64,000 nucleotides of DNA, taken from contig DASYDW010000010.1 in the NCBI GenBank assembly GCA_036499395.1, positions 199,668 through 263,667 of the forward strand. The letters run 5' to 3'. This document shows, piece after piece, positions 43,815-50,898 of this stretch. A program made the position numbers and the translations under genes. The notes beneath the pieces are model-generated. The model was not told where the DNA came from, did not search any database, and saw only the letters and a program-made list of their open reading frames with translations. The DNA comes from Pirellulales bacterium. GTDB lineage: Bacteria > Planctomycetota > Planctomycetia > Pirellulales > JACPPG01. Every line of letters starts with the position of its first letter. Within the stretch, counting starts at the first letter, position 1.

Positions 43815-44102
43815 ATGATCGAAGCTCCCAAGACTCGCCGACGATGGCTTCAATTCGGGATGGGAACGGTCCTGCTCGGGATTACGCTAGTTGCGGCTTT
43901 GGCATTCGGCATTCGTGAACATCAACTGCGATCGCGGCTCGAAGCCTCATTGCATCAAGAGCATATGCGAGCGAATGGTCTCGAAGCCATTAACGCTCAT
44001 TACAATACTCTGCTTTCGACGCGCCCCGATCTACTTACGCTACGAACGTATCCACGAAGACTAGTTTCCCCCCCACGCGCGCCCGAATCACTAACACCCT
44101 AA
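43815..44102 (+). CDS. Array member 4: short protein with 'IEAPKTRRRW' start
   Basis: 95 residues. MIEAPKTRRRWLQFGMGTVL, one helix to about residue 34, then a short charged region ('RLEASLHQEHMRANGLEAIN') that may be a coiled coil. The 'LFPEA' block is missing, so it is either a truncated member or one joined to a different C-terminus. The leader and first codons repeat those at 41946 and 42665. Confidence 0.6.
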   Translation: MIEAPKTRRRWLQFGMGTVLLGITLVAALAFGIREHQLRSRLEASLHQEHMRANGLEAINAHYNTLLSTRPDLLTLRTYPRRLVSPPRAPESLTP

Positions 44103-44258
44103 CTCTCGGCCAGTCGCATCGCGCATAAAGCCACCTCCTTTGCCGTCTTCGTCGTGCGATCGCGTTTACTGCCCTGGGGCTTCGTTGGCCCGTTTGCTTT
44201 CGTAAGACGGTGTGGTGAGCGTTTACGTTCGGGTCCGGGTTATGTTGGTGGTCGCGGG

Positions 44259-44651
44259 TCATGGTCGAGGCTCATCTACTAAGATCATGTTCGGCGGACG
44301 AAGCGATCGCGAGAGAGCGGTAACGATCTCTTCGGCTTCGGGGAATAGCGCCTTCGCGCGGTCCAAATCAGCTTCCACGGCCTGTGGGGGTAAGCCGATG
44401 CCCAAAACTCCGTCATCTCCAAGCCGATACCGCCATTGGGGGAGCAGAGGCGGGGTCACGGGATCATCTGTAGCTGATACAGTCGATTCCGTGATAAGAA
44501 AGCCGTGGCTATTTCTGACCCATTTCATGAAAGCAATGCGGTCCCGAACCAGCTTTATCTTCACGCCCAGAAAGGCTGAAAACAGGACTGCGAGCGAAAG
44601 AAATATCGCCAAAAGAATTAGCAACGCGCGACGTGTCACTCTGGTAGCCAT
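44259..44651 (-). CDS. Array member 5: antisense single-helix protein with LFPEA block
   Basis: 130 residues on the minus strand. It starts MATRVTRRALLILLAIF, with a helix at about 8-30. The soluble part ends 'WRYRLGDDGVLGIGLPPQAV' ... 'LDRAKALFPEAEE', which matches the C-terminal block of members 2 and 3 although the N-terminal RRRWFRF motif is reduced to TRRALL. It is probably a diverged relative in inverted orientation. Confidence 0.65.
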   Translation of the reverse strand: MATRVTRRALLILLAIFLSLAVLFSAFLGVKIKLVRDRIAFMKWVRNSHGFLITESTVSATDDPVTPPLLPQWRYRLGDDGVLGIGLPPQAVEADLDRAKALFPEAEEIVTALSRSLRPPNMILVDEPRP

Positions 44652-44657
44652 GCCCCA

Positions 44658-44663
44658 ATTTTA
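44658..44663 (-). promoter_or_regulatory. Extended -10 box of a predicted leaderless promoter
   Basis: Minus strand TGATAAAAT, then TGGGGC, then the ATG at 44651. The -10 is identical to that at 42665. Confidence 0.55.
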
Positions 44664-44738
44664 TCAATTGTCGCGAGTCAGTTCCAATGACTTGTCGATC
44701 GGCTCTTTGACAGTCATTGACCAGCCTCGCTAGGCTGA

Positions 44739-45209
44739 ATGGCTATGGCCGACACCGCTCCGACTACCCGCCGACGATGGTTCCAGTTCAGGCTCTCGTT
44801 TTTATTAATCGTTTGTGCACTTGTTGCGGTTGTCTTTAGCGGCTTCAGGATAAACGATATTGCCGAGCATCCAGCGTTCGTATTAATAGTCCGGTGGTTA
44901 CCAGTCGCAATATTCATTTATCCATCCATTGGCACGGCTTTGGTGCTCTTCATTGGACGGTCCCGCGTTGCAGTTGCCGTGGGATGCGGTTTAGTGGTCG
45001 CGGCAGTTGTGGACTGCGCGATGCAGATGGTTTTCGGCTTTTCCGGCATGTCCTATTTCGGTTTGTCCTTGCATATCGCGGCAATTTTTGGACTATTCGT
45101 GCTCCTTTGGGACGAGATTACCCCCGTGCGGTTGACGTTAGCGACACTGACCTGCTTCTTCTTTGGCGTCACGCTACAGATTAACTGGGCGTTACTTCGC
45201 ATTATATGA
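44739..45209 (+). CDS. Array member 6: polytopic membrane protein with TTRRRWFQF start
   Basis: 156 residues. MAMADTAPTTRRRWFQFRLS leads into about four or five hydrophobic helices ('FLLIVCALVAVVFSGF', 'LPVAIFIYPSIGTALVLFIG', 'VAVAVGCGLVVAAVVDCAM', 'LTCFFFGVTL'). The family N-terminus is here joined to a fully membrane-embedded body. Its stop overlaps the start of the next gene (ATGA), so the two are probably co-translated. A TAGGCT box lies 8 nt before the second ATG (44745). Confidence 0.65.
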   Translation: MAMADTAPTTRRRWFQFRLSFLLIVCALVAVVFSGFRINDIAEHPAFVLIVRWLPVAIFIYPSIGTALVLFIGRSRVAVAVGCGLVVAAVVDCAMQMVFGFSGMSYFGLSLHIAAIFGLFVLLWDEITPVRLTLATLTCFFFGVTLQINWALLRII

Positions 45210-45721
45210 TCCCGATGCCCCAAGCCCCCGAGCACACCCACCGCTGGTTCCGCTTCTCGCTGGCGACGATGTTCGTAGTGGTGACGATGGTCGGATTATT
45301 TTTAGGTTGGCGTGCTTGGTGTTTAGACTGGATTCAGCAACGATGGGACGTAATGGACGAGAGGTGCATGGACTACGTTTCAGGGGTAGGTGGCGACGGT
45401 TACCCGAAAGCGCCTTTTATGCTGCGAATGTTTGGTGAGCAGGGATGCGACAAACTTACCGTTGCATTTTTCAACGCCGACCCCGACGCAGCTCTGACTC
45501 CAAAACAGCAGCGCGAATTCCTGCGAATTAAGGGTCTGTTTCCCGAAGCAACGGATCTCCGAACGACAATCGTCGATCCCGATCTTCGAGACCTCATCTA
45601 TCACGATGATGAATCTAGGCGTCGGCGAGCACCGAGCGCAGTCGACTATCTGATTACGAGAACCGAGGGTTTATTCGTTGTCCATCTGGCCTGTAATTTC
45701 GAGTGCCCAAGCTCCACATAG
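45206..45721 (+). CDS. Array member 7: single-helix protein with RWFRFSL start
   Basis: 171 residues. 'HTHRWFRFSLATMFVVVTMV' and a helix to 'GWRAW', then a longer soluble domain with 'MFGEQGCDKLTVAFFN' and 'LRIKGLFPEATDLRT', the family block in a diverged form. It overlaps the stop of member 6 by 4 bp. The last 40 residues differ from other members. Confidence 0.7.
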   Translation: MIPMPQAPEHTHRWFRFSLATMFVVVTMVGLFLGWRAWCLDWIQQRWDVMDERCMDYVSGVGGDGYPKAPFMLRMFGEQGCDKLTVAFFNADPDAALTPKQQREFLRIKGLFPEATDLRTTIVDPDLRDLIYHDDESRRRRAPSAVDYLITRTEGLFVVHLACNFECPSST

Positions 45722-45845
45722 GGGGTGGAGTAAAAGTGTGTATTGATGGTCCGACAGCCTACTGAGTAGATTGGCAAGGTGGGTCAAAGATTAGAACATC
45801 CATCGACGGGCCAAATAGCAAACTAATAGGCGGAGCTAACAATCA

Positions 45846-46997
45846 ATGCGGCGGCTTTGGCGAATTTTTTGGTCAATGGACAAATACGGTCCCTTTTCTT
45901 TTTTGGGCTGGTTGGTTGGTGCCATTGCTCTTGGTATCGCAATCTATTTATGGCCGCGTACGCCTAGCATTCGCATTGAGCAAATTGCAAATTACAACGT
46001 TCTTGAGCTGAAAGAAGGCGTAAGCGCCCTCGAAGTTATGCTCAATGGCAAAGATATTTTGAAATCTGGCGAGACTCTCTCGATTGTAATCGTTCGAGTC
46101 TCGAACGACGGTGGCGCTTCGGTCCGGCTGCCGGATTACGACGAACGGGCTTTACTAGGCATTGATGTCGTAAACGCTTCGTTGGTCAGCCCGCCGCAGC
46201 TTATTTCTGCGACCAGAGAGTATCTAACTGAAAGCCTAGGACCGCGAGCCACTACCTCGTCGATGGGCGACAAGCATAACGCGTGCACCGTCGAATTTAA
46301 TCCCGTCATTCTCAACCCATCTGATGCGTTCGAACTTAAGCTTCTTGTGCTGCACGCTGTGGGCACTGTACCAACGATTAGCCCGCGCGGCACGATTGCA
46401 GGAGTTTCAAAGATTCTGTTGACCGATGAATCTGCTGAACGGTCGCCATTGTTATGGAGCGCTTTCCACGGCGGCCTACTCGTACAATCAATACGCGTCG
46501 TGGCCTACTTCCTGGGAGCACTTTTAGCGTTAGTCGTTACCATCAGGGTTTTAACAGGTGTTGGCTCTTCGATCTCAACTACCTTAAAGAACAGAATGAT
46601 CCGAAATTTTGAGCGCGCACGGGGTGTCCGTCTTGACCATAGAGGTCACGCTCTTGTTTCCCGTTTGGCCGATGAGCCGCTCGCACATTTACTCGCAATG
46701 CGAGCGGTGCTAGATGACCCAACGCACCAGAAGCCCGAGGGTGGTTTGCAGTGGCCCGCCGATTATTACGAAAGAGGAGGCATTCGAGGGCCATACGGAT
46801 CATTGTGGCGATTTGACATTGTCACCGAGGAAAACGGGGTAGTGTCGAAAGTGAATACGAAGAGGGCTCGCATTTTTAGAGAGTTTGTAGACCACCTGGA
46901 AAGAAACCACAAACGGCCAGATCAGCATGTAGTCAACGCCCAATTACCGTCCGAGTCGAAGGCTGCGAACAAAACGCAGAAGAGGAAACGAACATGA
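45846..46997 (+). CDS. Two-helix membrane protein of unknown function
   Basis: 383 residues. One helix at about 18-35 ('SFLGWLVGAIALGIAIYLWP'), an exported beta-rich domain of about 175 residues, a second helix at about 220-240 ('VVAYFLGALLALVVTIRVL'), and a basic cytoplasmic C-terminus ending in a Lys/Arg tail. A GGAG ribosome site precedes the ATG. Low GC compared with flanking core genes suggests recent acquisition. It overlaps the next small gene by 4 bp (ATGA). No known domain recognised. Confidence 0.65.
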   Translation: MRRLWRIFWSMDKYGPFSFLGWLVGAIALGIAIYLWPRTPSIRIEQIANYNVLELKEGVSALEVMLNGKDILKSGETLSIVIVRVSNDGGASVRLPDYDERALLGIDVVNASLVSPPQLISATREYLTESLGPRATTSSMGDKHNACTVEFNPVILNPSDAFELKLLVLHAVGTVPTISPRGTIAGVSKILLTDESAERSPLLWSAFHGGLLVQSIRVVAYFLGALLALVVTIRVLTGVGSSISTTLKNRMIRNFERARGVRLDHRGHALVSRLADEPLAHLLAMRAVLDDPTHQKPEGGLQWPADYYERGGIRGPYGSLWRFDIVTEENGVVSKVNTKRARIFREFVDHLERNHKRPDQHVVNAQLPSESKAANKTQKRKRT

Positions 46998-47200
46998 CTA
47001 CACAAGCGGTCGAAGAGTATCAGGGCGTTACGATCTTCTTCGAATCGGTAGTGCGGATCACCGATGGTGGTGTGCCACTGCGGTTTCGTGGCACCCTTAG
47101 CGATCGCACTTACTCGGCCGCCACGATCGGCGAGCTAAAAGCGAAAATCGATATCGCCCTGGCCGTTCGCAACGCCCCTAACGCGTCAGGCAGGCACTGA
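46994..47200 (+). CDS. 68-residue hypothetical protein coupled to the gene before
   Basis: MTTQAVEEYQGVTIFFESVV..., a small alpha/beta protein ('LRFRGTLSDRTYSAATIGEL'). Its start overlaps the stop of the 383-residue membrane protein (ATGA), so a shared role is likely. No signal peptide or membrane helix; presumably cytoplasmic. Confidence 0.6.
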   Translation: MTTQAVEEYQGVTIFFESVVRITDGGVPLRFRGTLSDRTYSAATIGELKAKIDIALAVRNAPNASGRH

Positions 47201-47370
47201 CGAGCATTTGGCTGCGAGTGCGGCCTTTGGCCGGGGCTGGCGTACAGACGCGATAGGCGAGCGTTTAGGGGTCTTGTGATAGGATGGGGTTGCCGTCGTC
47301 AGCCCTCGCTGACCGGTGCGAAGGTTGGCCCCTGTTGCCTTGGGCATCGTCCTTTGATCCGAGGTCGGTC

Positions 47371-47958
47371 ATGCAATATCGACTGTGCATCGCCTGCTGT
47401 TTTATCCTCGCGATTGCGAACGTCGCACTAGCCGACGGTGAAGTCACTGCGCAGCTGCCGAAGCCACAAAGCGAAGTGCTAGTCATTGGCGACGTCTACA
47501 ACGTCGATTCCGTATGTGGCCCGACACGCATCCACATCAAAGGCCGACTGTATAAGGCAAACGAGAAGTGGATCGTACTAGGCACGCTCGTACTTCTCCC
47601 GGAATACGGCCACAAGTTGTTCCTCCAGCTTACGTGGTTTTCACGCGACGTTGCTACCGTGACTCATCACGGTGCATATCAAAGGACTGACCCAGTAATT
47701 GCAGTCGAGGATGAGTACCCGCGAACTGACAGCAACGGTCGCGTGATGGTGTCGGATGGCAAAAGCAGCAAATTGCGAATGTCGAGAGTGGTTGGCGTAA
47801 AAGACTCCTGCCTTGTATTGCCTGACGAGAAGATTTCTCTGCGCGACGTTTTTTATGTGCGGACTATAAAGGAACTGCCTGAGCCGCAAATGGCATTACC
47901 GGCTGAACAAGCGCCGGGACAGGATCAACAAGGGACAGGGGGCGACCCCGGGGACTGA
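47371..47958 (+). CDS. Secreted hypothetical protein, tandem paralogue A
   Basis: The ATG at 47371 is preferred over the upstream frame start at 47284 because it opens a signal peptide (MQYRLCIACCFILAIANVAL) and has a GAGG ribosome site. 195 residues. The mature part contains 'GRLYKANEKWIVLGTLVLLP', 'DPVIAVEDEYPRTDS' and 'LVLPDEKISLRDVFYVRT', matching paralogue B in order. The tail is Gln/Gly-rich. A TGTGATAGGAT box near 47275-47285 may be its promoter. Function unknown. Confidence 0.65.
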   Translation: MQYRLCIACCFILAIANVALADGEVTAQLPKPQSEVLVIGDVYNVDSVCGPTRIHIKGRLYKANEKWIVLGTLVLLPEYGHKLFLQLTWFSRDVATVTHHGAYQRTDPVIAVEDEYPRTDSNGRVMVSDGKSSKLRMSRVVGVKDSCLVLPDEKISLRDVFYVRTIKELPEPQMALPAEQAPGQDQQGTGGDPGD

Positions 47959-48063
47959 CAACTGTGTGGACCCGAGGCAAGCGTTTGACGTTGCGAGAAA
48001 CGGCTCTCTGGCGGTAGATTTTGATCCTGTTTTGCTTCTGGGCCTCACTATTCGAGGTGATTC

Positions 48064-48645
48064 ATGCTACTCCGCCTCTGCATCGCCTGCTGTTTGTTCT
48101 TCGCTGTGGCAAACGTCGCACTCGGCGACGATGAAGCCGCTTTTGTCGCTAAAAAGTTAGAGACCAAAGACTTAGTCGGTGGGGATTTCTACGAGGTCGC
48201 TTTGCAGAGGGGGCCGATTCGCCTGACGTTTACGGGCTGGTTGTCCAAAGCAAACGAGAAATGGCTCGTACTTAATACTGGATATCAACAAAAAGGGACG
48301 GTCGAATTCATTTGGATTCCACGCGCAATAGTCGCGAATTTTGAGCATTACAAAAAGCTTAAACCTGTCGTGGCGATCGAAAGCGAATATCCACGATCTA
48401 CTGGCAAGGCAGATGTATTGCTTGTTCGTGGCGATGTCTTCCAACGGCGTCATGCGAGAGTTGCAGGCGTAAAGGACACTGACCTTGTGCTCGAAGACGA
48501 GAAGATCCCGCTCAGCGATGTCTTATGCGTCAGTACCGTTGAACCGATTCGTTATCAACAAGGGACAGGGGGCAACCCCGGGACTGACAACAACAGACAG
48601 GACGGGGACCCTAAAGACGAGAACGCGGGACGCCAGCAACGATAG
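48064..48645 (+). CDS. Secreted hypothetical protein, tandem paralogue B
   Basis: 193 residues. Signal peptide MLLRLCIACCLFFAVANVAL, then 'GWLSKANEKWLVLNTGYQQK', 'KPVVAIESEYPRSTG' and 'LVLEDEKIPLSDVLCVST', parallel to paralogue A. DNA is close to identical in patches such as the 'CATCGCCTGCTGTTT' signal region. Both end in a 'QQGTGG' tail. The copies are diverged enough to be more than a very recent duplication. Confidence 0.65.
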   Translation: MLLRLCIACCLFFAVANVALGDDEAAFVAKKLETKDLVGGDFYEVALQRGPIRLTFTGWLSKANEKWLVLNTGYQQKGTVEFIWIPRAIVANFEHYKKLKPVVAIESEYPRSTGKADVLLVRGDVFQRRHARVAGVKDTDLVLEDEKIPLSDVLCVSTVEPIRYQQGTGGNPGTDNNRQDGDPKDENAGRQQR

Positions 48646-48853
48646 GTCTTGCGCGATATCCCTTTTTCTCCACAAGTGTGTGGACTCGTCTGTAGATGGT
48701 TTGGCTAGTCGGTAATGGGGGTGGCTGATGGGCATAAAGTGTACGGATTGGGTACCACGGTTTTAGCTGCCATTTTTGCCGTAGGTCGAAATAGCGCTGC
48801 GCCCGTAGTTTTTCGAGCGAAACGCGCTTCTCCTTTTTTGCATCTTCGACCAA
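48611..48853 (-). CDS. Possible small HTH-type protein next to the recombinase-like gene
   Basis: 80 residues from a TTG start, 18 bp after the recombinase-like gene's stop and on the same strand. Basic; 'LPTSQTIYRRVHTLVEKKGY' could be a helix-turn-helix. It overlaps the end of paralogue B by 35 bp. Coding potential is uncertain. Confidence 0.35.
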   Translation of the reverse strand: MVEDAKKEKRVSLEKLRAQRYFDLRQKWQLKPWYPIRTLYAHQPPPLPTSQTIYRRVHTLVEKKGYRARPIVAGVPRSRL

Positions 48854-48871
48854 AACCGTACACGCGGTTTT

Positions 48872-49573
48872 TCAGCTATTTAGCCACCCATGAATCGTCA
48901 TCGGTGCAACTACTTTCTTGTACTCGTCAAGCAATGCGAGCGAGATTGCGCGATACGATTTCCCGTGTGCCTTTAGTTCCTCTGCCCTAGGCTGCAACCA
49001 CTCTCGGCGGTTCTTCTTACGCATTGGGCGACCGCCCTTGTCCTCCTTCAAATTGCTAAACAGGGCGTGTTCAACGTCATAGTCAGCGTCGGGGCGCAGC
49101 CAAGTTGCGACCGTTACGCCGCGCGTAAATCTCTTGAACTCCTTTACTTCGTCGACACTCGGCTCAGCGTAATGGTTAACGATGCGCCAGGATCGGCTTC
49201 GAACGGCGCGACTCAATGCGAGGGTGACAATCGGCACCCTATGCCGTCGAGAAGCTTCAACGGCCGCGTAGAATTCGGGGCGCAGCTCTGGCGTAAAATG
49301 GTAACCTTTTTCGACGCCTGCAAACGAGTCCAGCACTTCGATATTGAAAATGTCCAACGCCAAGAGCAACCACCGTTGATGCGCGTCCAAGTCTTCGCGG
49401 GCATCTGAGACACGCGAATACGCTATGACGGCGTCAACCGTCCAAAGTAGTTTGCCAAGGCTAACGAGATAATCGTTCGGGTTAGGAATTCCCGAGATAG
49501 ACTCTCGAGCAATTTGTCGTCGACGTTCCTTAGTCCTCAGACTACGCCGCATCCGTCGCGTCGGTTGCATCAT
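48872..49573 (-). CDS. Serine-recombinase (resolvase)-like protein
   Basis: 233 residues from the ATG at 49573 (GAGAAAGG ribosome site); a TTG at 49678 would extend it across the inverted repeat. 'VIAYSRVSDAREDLDAHQRW' resembles the serine-recombinase active-site segment, with R54 and the candidate nucleophile S56. 'VTLALSRAVRS' keeps the paired arginines (R122, R125) of the 'LDRLxR' motif, in the right order. The C-terminus 'AEELKAHGKSYRAISLALLD' with 'VVAPMTIHGWL' fits a resolvase helix-turn-helix. It is divergent from known families, so this is a remote match by eye. Presumed role: site-specific DNA inversion or resolution. Confidence 0.45.
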   Translation of the reverse strand: MMQPTRRMRRSLRTKERRRQIARESISGIPNPNDYLVSLGKLLWTVDAVIAYSRVSDAREDLDAHQRWLLLALDIFNIEVLDSFAGVEKGYHFTPELRPEFYAAVEASRRHRVPIVTLALSRAVRSRSWRIVNHYAEPSVDEVKEFKRFTRGVTVATWLRPDADYDVEHALFSNLKEDKGGRPMRKKNRREWLQPRAEELKAHGKSYRAISLALLDEYKKVVAPMTIHGWLNS

Positions 49574-49607
49574 TCTGCCTTTCTCTGACCGCCAGATGTG
49601 TTGCCCA

Positions 49608-49641
49608 CCGATCACACGGCGAAAGGCAACCGTGTGATCGG
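49608..49641. repeat. Perfect 12-bp inverted repeat upstream of the recombinase-like gene
   Basis: CCGATCACACGG (49608-49619) and CCGTGTGATCGG (49630-49641), loop 10 nt, starting 34 bp before the ATG at 49573. It could be an operator, a recombination site or a leader hairpin. The rest of the 49574-49899 gap shows no gene. Confidence 0.6.
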
Positions 49642-49899
49642 CGAGCGCGCGGGGGATCAAGTCCGCTAACACATCCAAAAGTCAGATTCGTTATGGGGTG
49701 TCGTTGATCTCGCTTAGATGGTTGGTTGGTCTGTCGTCGCGGGGCAGCCACCATAAACGCTGCCCCAACAGGCTGCAACCGTTTTCGCGCGTTTATGGCG
49801 GATCGCTTTAGACGCGATCCTGGGGGCCTTTAACGCGATGGCCGGTTTCGGCTGTTTACCCTAGGATGCGTCATCATCACTTTGTCGAGGTACTTCGCT

Positions 49900-50817
49900 T
49901 TGGCCATCCTTGGTTCGCATACTTCGATCGCTGGGGGTCTGCATCGCGCTGTCGAGCGAGCACACGCAGTCGGCTGCGACTGCGTGCAAATATTTACCGG
50001 CCCCCCACGTCAATTCCCAACGCCGCAAATAGCCGTCCGATCTGGTAAGTCCTTGACGAAGAACAACAATCAGTGGCGGGCCAAGCCGATTACCGATGAT
50101 GACGTGCAACGGTTTCGCGGGGCGCTCAGTGAGCTGAAGATCAAGCATCCCATCGCGCATGATTCGTACTTGATCAATCTGGCCAGCCCGGACGATATGC
50201 TCTGGCAGAAGTCGATCGATGCGTTCGTCGAGGAACTACGGCGGGCTCACCTGCTGGGCATTCCGTATGTAGTCACGCATCCCGGCGCTTCGACCACTTC
50301 GGACGACGTGACCGGGCTGCAGCGCATCGTGAAAGCTCTCGATGAAGTCCACGCGCAAACGCGCGACCTCACGAGCCAGTGTTTGCTCGAAAATACCGCC
50401 GGCCAGGGATCCTGCCTGGGCTGGAAATTCGAGCATCTGGCCACGATCATCGACGGCGTCAAGGATCCTGACCGGCTGGGCGTGTGCATCGACACTTGCC
50501 ACACGCTGGCCGCGGGCTATCCGCTGGGAACGAAAGAAGACTATCAGGCCACGATGAAAGCGCTCGACCAAACGGTCGGCGTCAAACTAGTAAAGGCCTT
50601 TCACCTCAACGACAGCAAACGCGAACTGGGCTCGCGGGTCGACCGACATGCCGCGATCGGCGAGGGGCACCTGGGGCTCGAGCCATTCCGCTTCTTGCTG
50701 AACGACAACCGCTTTCGCCGCGTGCCGATGTACCTCGAGACGCCCAAGGGGCTGGTCGACGGTGTCGAGCTGGACGTGATCAACCTGGGGCGGTTGCGTG
50801 ATTTGATCGAGAAGTGA
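49900..50817 (+). CDS. nfo: Endonuclease IV (apurinic/apyrimidinic)
   Basis: 305 residues. No ATG fits; the TTG at 49900 with a GAGG site 9 nt upstream gives the family start 'LAILGSHTSIAGG', and another TTG at 49882 would add six residues. Zinc ligands are seen in 'LGSHTS', 'VVTHPGA', 'LLENTAGQG', 'GVCIDTCHTLAAGY', 'KAFHLNDSKRELGSRVDRHA' and 'YLETPKG'. Role: cuts DNA 5' of abasic sites in base-excision repair. It marks the return to core-type, high-GC sequence. Confidence 0.93.
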   Translation: MAILGSHTSIAGGLHRAVERAHAVGCDCVQIFTGPPRQFPTPQIAVRSGKSLTKNNNQWRAKPITDDDVQRFRGALSELKIKHPIAHDSYLINLASPDDMLWQKSIDAFVEELRRAHLLGIPYVVTHPGASTTSDDVTGLQRIVKALDEVHAQTRDLTSQCLLENTAGQGSCLGWKFEHLATIIDGVKDPDRLGVCIDTCHTLAAGYPLGTKEDYQATMKALDQTVGVKLVKAFHLNDSKRELGSRVDRHAAIGEGHLGLEPFRFLLNDNRFRRVPMYLETPKGLVDGVELDVINLGRLRDLIEK

Positions 50818-50898
50818 TCGCGGCAAGCAACGCGTTTCGATACGCGTGTAGCGCGATCTTGTGGGGGCGGCTTCGGCGATTCGCCGGCAATCAGTGCG

